From JANYCO01 sp964437245 (GTDB lineage: Bacteria; Bacteroidota; Bacteroidia; Cytophagales; Cytophagaceae): a stretch of DNA of 64,000 bases. Made by a program: the position numbers and the translations under genes. The notes below the pieces were generated by a model. The model did no database searches. It was not told the origin of the DNA and saw nothing but the letters and a program-made list of their open reading frames with translations. How positions within the stretch are numbered: the first letter of the stretch is position 1; each line of letters starts with the position of its first letter. The stretch is taken from NCBI GenBank assembly GCA_964437245.1, contig CAYTGJ010000005.1:1-64000 (forward strand), written 5' to 3'. Below, piece by piece: positions 15,885 through 26,268 of the stretch.

Positions 15885-17390
15885 CTATCTGAGTTTTAGT
15901 ATCGGTGGAGCATCTCCAATGCGGTTTACCAGCCATAGAAAACTTTCAAGATCTTTTTTCTGCGCTCCGGCCCATATTTTTTCTGCTACTACAACTTTCG
16001 GCTCGAATGCATGTCCTTCAAACCATTGGTCCGTATGCATTTCTGCTTTGTCGGCCCAGACACATACTTTGTATCCCAGGATATTCGGATGGATAAGAGG
16101 TTCCCATTGCTCATATACCTCCCGGCAATCCACGAGTCCATAGCCTGAAGTATCCACCAGTCCGGGGGTGACATAGAGCTGTTCTTCCGGCGTAACGATC
16201 ACCTTATACCCATCGTCCAGCAGTAGTTTTTCGGTAGACTTGTTCCATACATTTACAATAATATCTTTGGACGGCTGTATACTCGTGCTGTTTTTTCCGA
16301 AGTTCCACCAGCTCCAGATCTGGGTTTGCTTGCCGTGTTTCTTTACCTGCTCGTTGACTTCGTTTACCCATTCGATGAAAACATCTCCGGGTTTGCTGTA
16401 GCCTTTCTTCTCCATATAAGCGATCAGCTCCGGACATTTGTATTTATCCGGATCGTACTGGTACTCGTCGCCTCCTACATGGAAGTAAGGACTGTCGAAG
16501 AGAGGGATAAATTCTTCCAGCAAGTCGTGGATCCATTTCCGTACTTCCGGACGGGTGATGTCCAGCGTCCAGGCTTTTCCGGATTCGTTGGCTTCATCGC
16601 CTTGCCAGCGTGCTTTACGCATAGACTCACACTGGAATCCAAGGGAAGGGTTATATTCGGAAATGACGGTAGCATGTGCAGGCAGATCTATTTCCGGTAC
16701 TATGGTGATGTGATATTTTTTAGCAGTCGCCAGAATTTTTTTGATATCTTCCCGGCTATAGGCATCTGCAGCTGCGAGTCCAGGATAACGATCGCTTTTC
16801 AGGCGAAAGGCAGACCATTCGGTAAAATGAATATGCAGTTCGTTCATTTTATACCAGGCCATCTGGCGGATCAGTTCTTCTATGTATGAAACCTGGTAAA
16901 ATCGTCTGCCTGCGTCGATCATGACAGAACGGTTCCCAAAGTCCGGAGCATCGTTGATCACACCTTTTTCAAATAATCCTTGTTGTTGTTTGATCAATTG
17001 CAGGAGTGTTTGGGTGCCGTAGAAAATTCCTTTTATAGTAGAAGCTCTTACTTCTATTTTGTCGGTTATTTCTATAACATATCCTTCGGGTGCGCTGGTA
17101 CTGCTTTTATCCAGTTTGAAAAAAATGGAACCTTTGGTCGCCAGGTCATTTGTTTTTTGAATAGGGGAAAGAGAAGATATTTTTTTGAGGTCTTCTACAA
17201 ATAGTTCGATCGTATTCCGGAGTTCGGAAGATTGACTTTTAGGAGTAATAACAGGAAAGGAAGTATTAAGCTGAAAGGTTCCTTCCTGCAATTTCCATTC
17301 TCTTATGCCCGGTACTACAGGTGGTTGTGCTTGTACTGCAATAAAAAACAAGCAAAGGGGAATGAAAATAATTTTTTTGAACAAATTCAT
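15885..17390 (-). CDS. Beta-N-acetylhexosaminidase (GH20)
   Basis: The protein has 501 residues. A signal peptide ends near residue 21 (FFIAVQAQ). A GH20b-like N-terminal domain spans about 25-150, followed by the TIM barrel. The catalytic Asp-Glu pair is D308-E309 in FHVGGDEYQ. NELHIHFTEWSAFRL (about 183-197) replaces the more usual HWHLTDDQ-type loop. It releases terminal GlcNAc or GalNAc from glycans in the periplasm or at the surface. Its closeness to the aga operon suggests it feeds that pathway. It has no T9SS domain. Confidence 0.9.
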   Translation of the reverse strand: MNLFKKIIFIPLCLFFIAVQAQPPVVPGIREWKLQEGTFQLNTSFPVITPKSQSSELRNTIELFVEDLKKISSLSPIQKTNDLATKGSIFFKLDKSSTSAPEGYVIEITDKIEVRASTIKGIFYGTQTLLQLIKQQQGLFEKGVINDAPDFGNRSVMIDAGRRFYQVSYIEELIRQMAWYKMNELHIHFTEWSAFRLKSDRYPGLAAADAYSREDIKKILATAKKYHITIVPEIDLPAHATVISEYNPSLGFQCESMRKARWQGDEANESGKAWTLDITRPEVRKWIHDLLEEFIPLFDSPYFHVGGDEYQYDPDKYKCPELIAYMEKKGYSKPGDVFIEWVNEVNEQVKKHGKQTQIWSWWNFGKNSTSIQPSKDIIVNVWNKSTEKLLLDDGYKVIVTPEEQLYVTPGLVDTSGYGLVDCREVYEQWEPLIHPNILGYKVCVWADKAEMHTDQWFEGHAFEPKVVVAEKIWAGAQKKDLESFLWLVNRIGDAPPILKLR

Positions 17391-17538
17391 ATATGTTTAG
17401 TTATAGAGGTAATTACTAATTGATTTAAGTGATCTGCTCCTTTGCCCGGTTTTGTACGGGAGCTGATCAATCCTTTTCAAAGGATCAGATGAATGGCAGT
17501 CTTTCTTTTTTGTGTTCTCAAGGTTGGAAGACTTATGT

Positions 17539-18867
17539 CTATTGTTTTATCCATTTTATTATTTGCTCATTGAGCTGAATGCAATAGATTCCCGGATGGA
17601 ATAATTCTGTATTGAACTCCAGGGTAGTTTCCGAATGAGTAGTGGGATCGATGGTCATGATGACACCTTGTGCGTTTAAAATTTTCACCGTAATGCCGGA
17701 AAATGCATTGGTACTGGTGATCATCAGCCGGTCCTGCCCGGGATTAGGATAAAGATGAAAGGAAGAGGCAGGACGCTTTTGTTCTGTACTGGTGACGGGA
17801 AGTGTACAGGAGGAATAAGAAGGAGTGGAAGTATTAGTAGTATAAGGCGTAAGTTCTTTCCATCCTTCCCAGTCGTGCAGGGCTACTCCCGAGTAGGAAA
17901 CATGCGTTCCCATCAGGGAAATATGAGAATTCATTTCGGTTATGACATGGCTTTTATTATCCTCTCCCGGAGTATCGCAGTACGATACATACTCGCCTAC
18001 TCCGCAATATGTTTCAAGGCCGGAAAGAATACGCGGTTTTACAGTAAGCCCGTTGGTATAGGTCAATACATCTTCGCACATGTCTACTACCTTTCCGGAT
18101 ACATTGGTGTGGTAAGACATGATCACGTATTCGTCCAGGTAATCCAGCAGGTGTTGATACAGAGGTTTATTTACTCCTTTGTACAATGCATATAAAGGAG
18201 TGGTTTGTTTTCCGATTGCGTTGTGTGTCCAGCTTCCTGCCGGTATCCAGGGCATGATGGCAATGCTGTATTCAATGCCGGCGTTATGACACATAGAGGC
18301 AGAATGATCGGTTTGTCTGACAAAATCAGTCATCAGGCTATCGCGGTCTTTCTTTGCAGAGCTTTTCCATACGCCTCCACCGGTAGTGTTGAGATCAGCA
18401 TCCTTGGTACCGTAGTGAAAGGCCGTTCCGGGGCCGCAGCCGGAAGAGGTTTCGGAAGCGTGAAATTCATTGTTGCCATGAAAACCCGAGAATCTTTCTT
18501 CAGGAAGACTTGCGGCATTGTAATTAATTACTTTCTGAATGGCGGCATAAAATTCCGAAGGGCCGCAAAGATCCGAGAAATAGCCTCTCCATCCGTCCAT
18601 CCCCCATACACGGATCTCTTTGCAGCTCATTCTGGCGATCAGGGATTGGTAAGGAGTATAGTCTGAAGAGGTATTGAGATAAGACTTAGGCGTATATAAA
18701 TAAACATCCGTGATCCCGATACGAATACATTCGTTGATCAGCCGGTTCTCTTCTGCAGCTATTCCAACTACGGCGTGTGTGTCCCATACCCATAAGCTTT
18801 TTCTTTGGGCAGAAGCAAATGAAAGTGTAAGCAATGACAGAATGAAAGAAAATACTATTTTATTCAT
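17539..18867 (-). CDS. T9SS-secreted protein, putative glycosidase-like family, paralogue of the protein at 26269
   Basis: The protein has 442 residues from the ATG at 18867, which gives a clean signal peptide ending FASAQ. The body shares a distinctive set of motifs with the protein at 26269-27852: KEIRVWGMDGWRGYFSD, EERFSGF, FH...DADL, GGVWKSSAKKDRDSLM and YVIMSYHT. The layout suggests a TIM barrel. Where the paralogue has ADLEPH, this one has GNNEFH, so one possible catalytic Asp is Asn here. The C-terminus is a T9SS sorting domain (YPNPGQDRLMITSTN and onward). I do not recognise the family. Confidence 0.75.
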   Translation of the reverse strand: MNKIVFSFILSLLTLSFASAQRKSLWVWDTHAVVGIAAEENRLINECIRIGITDVYLYTPKSYLNTSSDYTPYQSLIARMSCKEIRVWGMDGWRGYFSDLCGPSEFYAAIQKVINYNAASLPEERFSGFHGNNEFHASETSSGCGPGTAFHYGTKDADLNTTGGGVWKSSAKKDRDSLMTDFVRQTDHSASMCHNAGIEYSIAIMPWIPAGSWTHNAIGKQTTPLYALYKGVNKPLYQHLLDYLDEYVIMSYHTNVSGKVVDMCEDVLTYTNGLTVKPRILSGLETYCGVGEYVSYCDTPGEDNKSHVITEMNSHISLMGTHVSYSGVALHDWEGWKELTPYTTNTSTPSYSSCTLPVTSTEQKRPASSFHLYPNPGQDRLMITSTNAFSGITVKILNAQGVIMTIDPTTHSETTLEFNTELFHPGIYCIQLNEQIIKWIKQ

Positions 18868-18971
18868 ATTGAAGATCATATTTAGAAGTATACTCAGAAA
18901 TAAAATGTAAGATTAAACATGATTGTATATCCTGGAATGGAAGATCAAAATCAATTTATCGGAAACCTGTA

Positions 18972-19006
18972 TTTCCTATATCTGGAATCCGGCATCTTGC
19001 ATCTTA
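18972..19006 (+). repeat. Degenerate heptamer array
   Basis: Units TTTCCTA, TATCTGG, AATCCGG, CATCTTG and CATCTTA fit NATCYKG except the first, which is degenerate. It lies between two minus-strand T9SS genes. Confidence 0.65.
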
Positions 19007-19027
19007 ATTTTTGAAATCAATACTAGT

Positions 19028-20998
19028 TTATTGTTGAACGATTATTTTAGTAGTAAATATTTCCCATCCTTTTTTTGCACATAAAATGTACAGCGAAGAG
19101 GAGAGAGAGGAGGTATCAAGGAGGATGCTACCGGCAGAGGACAGAGGCATTTCTTTTCGCAGTATTTCCTGGCCTGTTGTACTAAGCAGGGTTACTTCGA
19201 TTGTTTCTCCGGCAACGGCTTCCGGATAGATCAGCTCCAGATGACCTTCATGCTGTGCTACCAATACCTGCTGTGAGGTACAGTTGGAGTATACGATCGG
19301 AGAATAGCTGTACTGTCCGTCGAGGTCTACCTGGCGCAGTCGGTAATATACGTTTTGAACACTGAAATCGTCGGTATAGTGATAAGTGTTTCGCTGAAGG
19401 GTAGTGCCGGATCCTTTAAGAACCGTCACGTCACTGAACGTTTTGAGATCGGTACTTTTTTCTATCGCAAAGTAATCGTTGTTGGTTTCGCTGAGGGTAA
19501 CCCAGGTAATGTCTATTTTCCCATCCGAACAACTTACACCAAAATGTAACAAGCGAATAGGCAGAACGACGGTCTCAAAAGCTCCTATATCTTTTTTCGG
19601 CCCTTGTGGCCTTCCGGTCCTATACCGGTCGTCGGATACTACGGTCACTACGTCTGCTACGTCAATGGCGGCAGAGCTGGAATTAAGGTCCAGTATATTA
19701 GCGGCAGGATTTGAATAATCGGGATTTGCATTGAATCCGTTGAGTTCGTTTCCCGGTCCCAGATCAGGATCATAGGTGCGCCAGGTAGCCAGAGTATAGT
19801 TGGTGGTGGTAGCCCCGTCATCAGGAGCAAAGATGGTGGCTACAGACCCGGAAGGAGCGTAGTAGAGATTTCCGTTGCAGTTGCCAAACCGGATATTGGG
19901 AGTGCTTACTCCTCTTTTTCTTATATAAATGCTGCTTCTTACAGTGGACTGAAAAATATTGTTGTAGAGCGAGATATTTTCCAGTGATCTTAGATTGGCA
20001 TCGTCGTTAAAGTGGAACGCATTGTTGACCGCATATACAGAGTTGTGTACAAAAGAAGCACTTGAATTGTCGTCGATCATGATTCCCGGATTGGGTCTGG
20101 CATTGGCATTGTATTGTGTCGTGTGGTTCAGGATATAGTTATTCTCCAGTACAATGTTAGCATTGAAGTGATTGAGGTATACGGTGCCTCCGGTCGAGGC
20201 GTTATTGCCTGTCAGCGAAAACGTATTCCGGTGAATATAGTTGGCACGGCAGGCCTGTAGTTCGAGGGCTGCAAAAGGAACTCCCTCGGGAGTGACGCTC
20301 ATAAGGACGGTGTTGTCCCGGACGATGTTGTCAATGGGACCGGTGAGGGCTACGTTGGCCCATCCTCCGCCTCCTCCGTAGGAATCCGTTTTGATCCTGA
20401 TCCCGACATAGCTTGAGTTTAACAAACAGTTTTCCACTGTATTATTGGTGGGAATATTTCCTGCTCCATTGGTCCGGTGAATATCCACTGCATAAAGTCC
20501 GGCAATCACTTCGCAGCGGGAAATAGTATTGTATGTACACCGGTTAATAAGATGAAAGGCCCATTGATTGGTGATTACTTTTACATCCTGCCATTTGATG
20601 AAGTTGCAGTTGATCATGTGGATCGCATTGGGATTGGCCGGTACGGGGCTGAATATTTTTTGAATGGTGGTAAAGGCTGCACCGGCTCCGATAAAGACAA
20701 TGTGGAGCGTACTGGTGCCGGAGAGTCCGCTTAACCATACTTGTTCATCATAAAGACCTGCATCTATAAAAACGGTATCGCCTGCTACCAAGCCAAGATC
20801 AACCACCGATTGTATGGACTCTTTTGGTTGTGCCTGGGTTCCGGGATTGGCTGGGGCGCCAGCTCCGGTGGTGAAAACATCGTTAGGATCAGCAGGGACA
20901 GCGTCGTTTACATAATAATTAGTAGCCAGCGAAGGAAAGCAAAAGCTCAAGATCATTATACAAGTGATGACCATTGATTTGGTAGTATTTTCTTTCAT
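19028..20998 (-). CDS. T9SS-secreted parallel beta-helix protein
   Basis: The protein has 656 residues. A signal peptide (about 1-25, ending SLATNYYVND) precedes a right-handed parallel beta-helix region (about 35-450), seen as repeated NNTVENCLL, DNIVRDNTVLM, NYIHRNTFSL and NIVLENNYIL rungs. This fold is shared by polysaccharide lyases and other pectin-lyase-like proteins. A fibronectin-like segment follows (LPIRLLHFGVSC to YYRLRQVDLDGQYSYSP), then a T9SS sorting domain ending TKIIVQQ. The same YYRLRQVDLDG module occurs in the T9SS protein at 26269. Enzyme activity cannot be assigned. Confidence 0.8.
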   Translation of the reverse strand: MKENTTKSMVITCIMILSFCFPSLATNYYVNDAVPADPNDVFTTGAGAPANPGTQAQPKESIQSVVDLGLVAGDTVFIDAGLYDEQVWLSGLSGTSTLHIVFIGAGAAFTTIQKIFSPVPANPNAIHMINCNFIKWQDVKVITNQWAFHLINRCTYNTISRCEVIAGLYAVDIHRTNGAGNIPTNNTVENCLLNSSYVGIRIKTDSYGGGGGWANVALTGPIDNIVRDNTVLMSVTPEGVPFAALELQACRANYIHRNTFSLTGNNASTGGTVYLNHFNANIVLENNYILNHTTQYNANARPNPGIMIDDNSSASFVHNSVYAVNNAFHFNDDANLRSLENISLYNNIFQSTVRSSIYIRKRGVSTPNIRFGNCNGNLYYAPSGSVATIFAPDDGATTTNYTLATWRTYDPDLGPGNELNGFNANPDYSNPAANILDLNSSSAAIDVADVVTVVSDDRYRTGRPQGPKKDIGAFETVVLPIRLLHFGVSCSDGKIDITWVTLSETNNDYFAIEKSTDLKTFSDVTVLKGSGTTLQRNTYHYTDDFSVQNVYYRLRQVDLDGQYSYSPIVYSNCTSQQVLVAQHEGHLELIYPEAVAGETIEVTLLSTTGQEILRKEMPLSSAGSILLDTSSLSSSLYILCAKKGWEIFTTKIIVQQ

Positions 20999-21412
20999 GT
21001 CGGTATATTTTATACGTCGATTAATACTAAATAGTAAGCTAATGTAACCATTATTTGAAAATAAATGAAATTATTTGTTATATTTTCGAAAGTAAATATA
21101 AGTTTTTGTTATTTTTATAGCTGGAACATTTATTTATAGTATACGTATTTATACGTATGGACTTTGTCTGGATCTCTACTGGTTTCATAAAATATACTTG
21201 AAGCTCTAAAAAAATATATACATAATCTCTGAAAATAAGCCTGGTTTCTCCAGATCATGGTAAATAAAACAGGATTGTTTTCTAAAATTGATACTATGAA
21301 ACGTTTTGAAAGATTTCGAAAATAAAACAAAGGTTATTTCTTGTTTTGTTTCGAATAGTTTCATAGTTTTACATTAATATTATAATTATTGTTAATATTT
21401 ATAGAATAGTAT
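20999..21412. other. AT-rich spacer between divergent genes
   Basis: No coding potential or RNA gene seen. Two ATACGTAT palindromes sit 10 bp apart at 21141-21148 and 21151-21158. The string TATACGTATTTAT here also occurs at 2544-2556, just upstream of the T9SS gene at 1675. No clear TAnnTTTG promoter box was found on either strand. Confidence 0.4.
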
Positions 21413-23488
21413 ATGATATATTATATATACGTAAAAAAATGTATAAAAATAGTGTTGCCTATCCTGGTATTAACAATAGGTGCTAACCAAGAAAGTCAGG
21501 CGCAGGATTCCGGAGATTCCCTTCTTATTACTCAACCCGCCCGAGATTCGGCCAAAACAGCTCCGGAAACCTATAAACCTAAAAAAGGGGTGTATGACCT
21601 CAGAGATCTGAAATTACCGCTGCGTGGAAGCATGCTGAACAGAAGTAATTCGATCGCCAGCCACGGAGGCAGATTTGGTTTTCAGGCACAGGACGAAGAT
21701 GCTTATCAGGGATTGCCACTGAACAAGATTGAAATAAGCGGGGTCTTCCGGTTTGTGACCATTTACCGGAATATGGAACAATCCTACGCAGACATGCTCA
21801 CCAGCAAAAAAAACATCTCTTTCTTTGATTATCCTTTTGTAGATATCGGAACTTCTGCCGGGGTTGGAAATCCTATCCTGGCGCTGGCTATGACGGCCAG
21901 AGTGAAAAACAATGCTTCCTTCCGGATTGGTTATTCGATCTCACACTCTTTTACCGGATCTCCGGACAATACTACTAATAAAATATTCTCTTCTTTCGGA
22001 GGACTTTCTTTTGAAGGAAATATCCGTACCACTCCGGTGATCTATAACCTTAAGTTTGGTGGCGTGCTTACCATGCGTACCAGCCGACTGATCTTTGATG
22101 CGCCCAAGTACCGGGGAAATTATTTTGATCGGGTAGCTTCCAATAATTATTCGGTAAGCAAATTCGAAGGAATGTATTCTGCCGAAGATACTCGTGTGTA
22201 TCTCTGGCCTTATGTACGGGGAGGGATCGCCAGGTTCACCATGCCGGGACTGAATAACCTGTATGTGCAGGCAATGTATGGAAGAACGGGACAAACGATC
22301 TATGGAGGGCTTACAAATGTTGAATTTTATCCTGCGGTCAATTATATGGTGAGGGTTGGAACGCCTTATAATTTCGGAAGATTAAGAGGAAATTTTGCGC
22401 TGAACTATTTTGCCCGTAAAACCAACACTGATACTGTTTATGCCATACACGACGATGTGGATGTATATTCTACCGACTTTGATGTAAAGATCGGTAAGTA
22501 TTTCAAAGTTACCACAGAGCTGGGAACTTCGTATATCAACAATCCTCTGATCGTTTCTCCTAAGTGGGGAGGAGCGTTTATTGCAGCACTGGAAGTAGAC
22601 AGAAGTTTATTGAAGTTTCCGCTGAAGATCGAGTATTATGACATTGGCATTTCGTATGGAAACCTGGATGGAGAAGTGCTCAATTCCAATACCAGTCTGC
22701 GAAGCGGAGGTGTCAATGCCGATCCTTCCCGGGATCAGACCTTGTTTGTCAACGTAGGACAGGAAGTAGGACAGCTTGCCAACAACCGTCGTGGGGTCAG
22801 CCTGACCAGTGATTTTAAGATCGGTAATTTTTCGGCAGAACTGGGATATGCCGCCAGTGGAGAGAAACAGAACCTTTATGATTCCATTACTTTCCAGCAC
22901 CGGGTCAACGCGTTTTCCAGATCACGTTTTACTCAGTGGCGCCAGGGGATCGGACCTTACGGAAGGATCAGAAGTGTCTTTGCCAGGACCTATGAACTGG
23001 TGACGATTACAGACTCCGTGACCAATTATAAAAAAGGATTCAATACCATTGATTTGTTGGCCAGATACCAGTTCGGGATCGGGAAATTAAAATTTGTACT
23101 GATCAATTATAGCAATTTCGTTTCGATCCAGGATCACAGCGCTGTGCTGCCGGTATTTTCCGACGATGCCTTTATCCGTACCTGGTTCGAAGATTTCACA
23201 TTCATGTGTAAGCTAAGCCCGAGGCTAATGGTGCTGGCGAATTATGGAATAGAACGTGTATGGGGTAATACCCGTGTTACGTTGTCGCCCGACAAGGCGA
23301 TGGAAGCTCCGGAGCGGAGAGTGATCGATCAGACCGGTCACGCCTGGGGAATAGGGGCAGGATATGATATTACAAATAAAACCTCTATTCATATCCGTCA
23401 TAAATGGATGGATCACACGGATAAGAATTTTATCCAGGATGTTTTCAAAGGGCAGGAATCAACAATTGAGCTTAAAATGTTTCTTTAA
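21413..23488 (+). CDS. Outer-membrane beta-barrel protein of unknown function
   Basis: The protein has 691 residues. A signal peptide ends near SQAQD (about residue 31). The rest is rich in alternating aromatic/hydrophobic strands (FRIGYSISHSF, LRGNFALNYFARK, GIGAGYDITNKTSIHIRHKW) and ends in an aromatic residue then Leu (IELKMFL), typical of outer-membrane barrels. It heads a plus-strand operon: its stop overlaps the next start (TAATG). I recognise no family. It may be a transporter, an assembly protein or a scaffold for the secreted cargo encoded downstream. Confidence 0.7.
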   Translation: MIYYIYVKKCIKIVLPILVLTIGANQESQAQDSGDSLLITQPARDSAKTAPETYKPKKGVYDLRDLKLPLRGSMLNRSNSIASHGGRFGFQAQDEDAYQGLPLNKIEISGVFRFVTIYRNMEQSYADMLTSKKNISFFDYPFVDIGTSAGVGNPILALAMTARVKNNASFRIGYSISHSFTGSPDNTTNKIFSSFGGLSFEGNIRTTPVIYNLKFGGVLTMRTSRLIFDAPKYRGNYFDRVASNNYSVSKFEGMYSAEDTRVYLWPYVRGGIARFTMPGLNNLYVQAMYGRTGQTIYGGLTNVEFYPAVNYMVRVGTPYNFGRLRGNFALNYFARKTNTDTVYAIHDDVDVYSTDFDVKIGKYFKVTTELGTSYINNPLIVSPKWGGAFIAALEVDRSLLKFPLKIEYYDIGISYGNLDGEVLNSNTSLRSGGVNADPSRDQTLFVNVGQEVGQLANNRRGVSLTSDFKIGNFSAELGYAASGEKQNLYDSITFQHRVNAFSRSRFTQWRQGIGPYGRIRSVFARTYELVTITDSVTNYKKGFNTIDLLARYQFGIGKLKFVLINYSNFVSIQDHSAVLPVFSDDAFIRTWFEDFTFMCKLSPRLMVLANYGIERVWGNTRVTLSPDKAMEAPERRVIDQTGHAWGIGAGYDITNKTSIHIRHKWMDHTDKNFIQDVFKGQESTIELKMFL

Positions 23489-25194
23489 TGAAAAAGTATA
23501 CTGTAAAAATCTGTTTCACAACGCTGGTGGTAGGCTGTCTCAGCTTTTCCAATCTTAACGCACAGGTAGACATCACGGTAAATGGTCTCGGCAGGTCGGT
23601 GCTGACCAATAATGAGATGAAAGGGAATCTCATTAATTCCGACACCGTTTCGGCCAGAAAGGGACTCAGTGGATATAACCTGTTTGATCTTGGGTTTGGG
23701 TTGGAAAAAGGAAGGGAATTTCAATCGAACCTGATCATGAGGGTGCGTCAGGCCTATGGAGACTTTTGGGGAGAGCAGACTCGCTTTGAGTTTCGTCAGT
23801 TACAGATCAAAGGAGATCTCCGTTGGCTGAGCTATGAACTTGGAGATATTGATGTTACCAACACGCCGTACACGGTACATAACTTTGACGAGATCTTCAA
23901 CCGCTTTGAAGCCCCTGTCTTCAGGGCCAGAAGAGATATTGTCCAGTACGAAAATTTCAACCGGGGAGATGTATGGAGGTTACAGGGAGTAAAGCTTGGC
24001 ACGGAATGGTATATGGGAAAAAAGAACCTGGAAACGATCCGGCTGAATGCTTTTGGGGTAAGAACGAATGTAACGGATAATAACCTGATGCCGGACAGAG
24101 TGTTGGTAGGAAGCCGGCTGGATGTGATGACCACTGATAAATATGTGGTAGGAGTGAACTATGTGGGCTTACAGGATATTCCGCTGGACAATTATCCTGT
24201 ACGCTATCAGAACCATGTGATCACCGGATTGATGGAACTGTGGGTGTTGAGAAAGGAAAATATCAAAGCAGGATTCTTTGCCGAAAGCGGAATTTCTCAG
24301 AATTATTATTACAGAAAGGCAGATGATTCTACGTACCGGTCCAATGATTTTTTTGTAGACGGAGGACTGAAGGCAGAATTGAAAAACGGAATGTATGCCA
24401 AAGTATCGTATAAAAATGTGGGGGCAAAATATTCCAGCCCGAGTGCACAGACTCCCCGGATCAATGTAGGCTCTGCTCCTCTGCTTTTTAGTCGTGTGCT
24501 GAATAACACGACGGACAGAGGGCAATTGCTGTTTGATCGTTTTACCCAGGAAAGGGTGTACAACAGAGGGATCTCTCCGGTATTGCAAATGTATAATCCG
24601 ATGTACAACAATGTAACTCCTTACGGAGAAGCAACCCCTAACCGAACAGGTTATACAGTGGAGTTCGGAAATAAAAAATCGGAGAAGCTGGAAGTAATGG
24701 TACAAGGCCGTTACCTGAGTGAACTGACGGGAGAAGGTACTACCGATAAACGAAATTTTATTTCTGCCCTGGGAGGGGTGAAGCTGGGAATAGGAGCCTT
24801 GATCCATACGGAAAGAACGATGGATTTGTATGTAGGCGGACGGTATGAAAAAACTGATCGTGCCGGAGGGATCAATCTCAGCAGTTCGTTGCTGGATATG
24901 GGATTGGTATTCCAGGTATTCAAGCAGCTGGATCTTTTGGGAGGTGCTAAATTCATCATGGCAAAAGGAAATGAGATCGTAGTGATGAGAAATGATCTGA
25001 ACAATATTACCAACTATGTACCTCTTGTGATTGATGCTGTTGAGAATAGCTGGAGTTATGGAGTACGGGTCAATTTCAATGAGACGACCAATTTTCATGT
25101 CAACCATACCATTGCTCAGAATCAGAACAATCAGAATGCGGATCTGAGCTATAACATTAGTCAGTTGTTTCTGAACTTTAACATCATGTTTTAG
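23488..25194 (+). CDS. Outer-membrane beta-barrel protein of unknown function
   Basis: The protein has 568 residues. A signal peptide ends near NLNAQ (residue 26). Strand-rich sequence follows (FEFRQLQIKGDLRWLSYELG, MELWVLRKENIKAGFFAESG, YAKVSYKNVGAKY), and the chain ends LFLNFNIMF with a C-terminal Phe, the usual barrel-assembly signal. It overlaps the previous gene by one base and is followed by a lipoprotein gene 1 bp later. Two consecutive barrel genes with a lipoprotein suggest one outer-membrane complex. The family is not recognised. Confidence 0.7.
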   Translation: MKKYTVKICFTTLVVGCLSFSNLNAQVDITVNGLGRSVLTNNEMKGNLINSDTVSARKGLSGYNLFDLGFGLEKGREFQSNLIMRVRQAYGDFWGEQTRFEFRQLQIKGDLRWLSYELGDIDVTNTPYTVHNFDEIFNRFEAPVFRARRDIVQYENFNRGDVWRLQGVKLGTEWYMGKKNLETIRLNAFGVRTNVTDNNLMPDRVLVGSRLDVMTTDKYVVGVNYVGLQDIPLDNYPVRYQNHVITGLMELWVLRKENIKAGFFAESGISQNYYYRKADDSTYRSNDFFVDGGLKAELKNGMYAKVSYKNVGAKYSSPSAQTPRINVGSAPLLFSRVLNNTTDRGQLLFDRFTQERVYNRGISPVLQMYNPMYNNVTPYGEATPNRTGYTVEFGNKKSEKLEVMVQGRYLSELTGEGTTDKRNFISALGGVKLGIGALIHTERTMDLYVGGRYEKTDRAGGINLSSSLLDMGLVFQVFKQLDLLGGAKFIMAKGNEIVVMRNDLNNITNYVPLVIDAVENSWSYGVRVNFNETTNFHVNHTIAQNQNNQNADLSYNISQLFLNFNIMF

Positions 25195-25195
25195 T

Positions 25196-26236
25196 ATGAA
25201 AAGAAAAATAGATAAAGAGTATTTAAAATGGGGTCTTCTGTTGCCGTTGTGTCTGATCCTTTCCTGTAAAAGGGATGCACTGGATCCTTACTTTGGTCCT
25301 CAGTCCTGTCCGGGAGAAGACTTCCATATTATTTCAGAGTTTCAGATGAATAAGTATGGAGAGGAGATAGTCAATTTTCGCACTACGGACAGCTTATATT
25401 TTACAGCATCGTTCAGCGCTCCGGCCAGATGGAAGATCGTGATCGAAGGCAATTCTTCCCGTGCTTCCAAAACGTTTGAGGGACTTTCCTCTGAGATCAG
25501 AAAAGCATGGTACGGGAGATCCGGAAAGGAGTTGTTTTTTATGGATGAAACAGTCACGGTACGCTTCCTGATTGTTTGCCGGCCTGAACTCTCTCAGGAA
25601 TATTCGGTTCATATTCTGAAACCTGATTTTGTCCACGATCCTGAGGTGGTGGTCCTGACCCGTTACAACGGCCCGGATGGGATTTATCCTGACGGAACAA
25701 GTTTTTATGCTGCACAGGATGCAGTGTATGGTGACGCTGTACTGGACAGCATCTGGTGTCCCTATTCTCCCAAATGTGAGGAATACCGGCCTTCGCAGGA
25801 AGGAGGAGGTTACCTGACCTTTAAAGGAATCAGCCCGATTCCCGGAGGACTGGATAAGAATACGTATGGATCGCAGGAAATGTATTTTAACCTGATGCAT
25901 CGCTCACTACCTTCCGATCCTTCCCAGGTATGGTTTAATTTCCTGGCCAATTCCGGAGGAACTCCTGCGAAGATCGTTCTGACGTTTGGCAATGGAGATA
26001 ACGGAGACCGCTACGGAAGAAAAGTAATTTCCATTAAAACATCTGAATGGACAATGTACAGCATTTGCCTGGGAACGTTGGACAAAATGGAAGGAGATCT
26101 TGACGTTTTTGACACGAAAGAACTGAATCTGTTGGCATATACACTTGTACAGAGCGAAGGAATCGCTCCTACATTATTTCATGTAGACCTTCCTTGCTTT
26201 ACAAAAGGAAGCTCGTTTTACGGGATGACGGAATAA
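25196..26236 (+). CDS. Lipoprotein of unknown function
   Basis: The protein has 346 residues. The lipobox LILSC (Cys24) predicts lipidation. The C-terminal part (SQVWFNFLANSGGTPAKIVLTFGNG, then VISIKTSEWTMYSICLG) looks like a beta-sandwich of the type found in surface carbohydrate-binding or adhesin-like proteins, but no motif settles this. It begins one base after the barrel gene at 23488-25194 and lies 32 bp before the T9SS cargo gene. Confidence 0.7.
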   Translation: MKRKIDKEYLKWGLLLPLCLILSCKRDALDPYFGPQSCPGEDFHIISEFQMNKYGEEIVNFRTTDSLYFTASFSAPARWKIVIEGNSSRASKTFEGLSSEIRKAWYGRSGKELFFMDETVTVRFLIVCRPELSQEYSVHILKPDFVHDPEVVVLTRYNGPDGIYPDGTSFYAAQDAVYGDAVLDSIWCPYSPKCEEYRPSQEGGGYLTFKGISPIPGGLDKNTYGSQEMYFNLMHRSLPSDPSQVWFNFLANSGGTPAKIVLTFGNGDNGDRYGRKVISIKTSEWTMYSICLGTLDKMEGDLDVFDTKELNLLAYTLVQSEGIAPTLFHVDLPCFTKGSSFYGMTE

Positions 26237-26268
26237 AGGGGTTAATCATTCTAAAAAAATAAAGTAGT

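Noticed and set aside
24169..25107. Long antisense reading frame (312 codons) over the second barrel gene
   Set aside because: Shadow of a gene with a signal peptide and barrel end; the antisense product looks random and has no promoter or partner.
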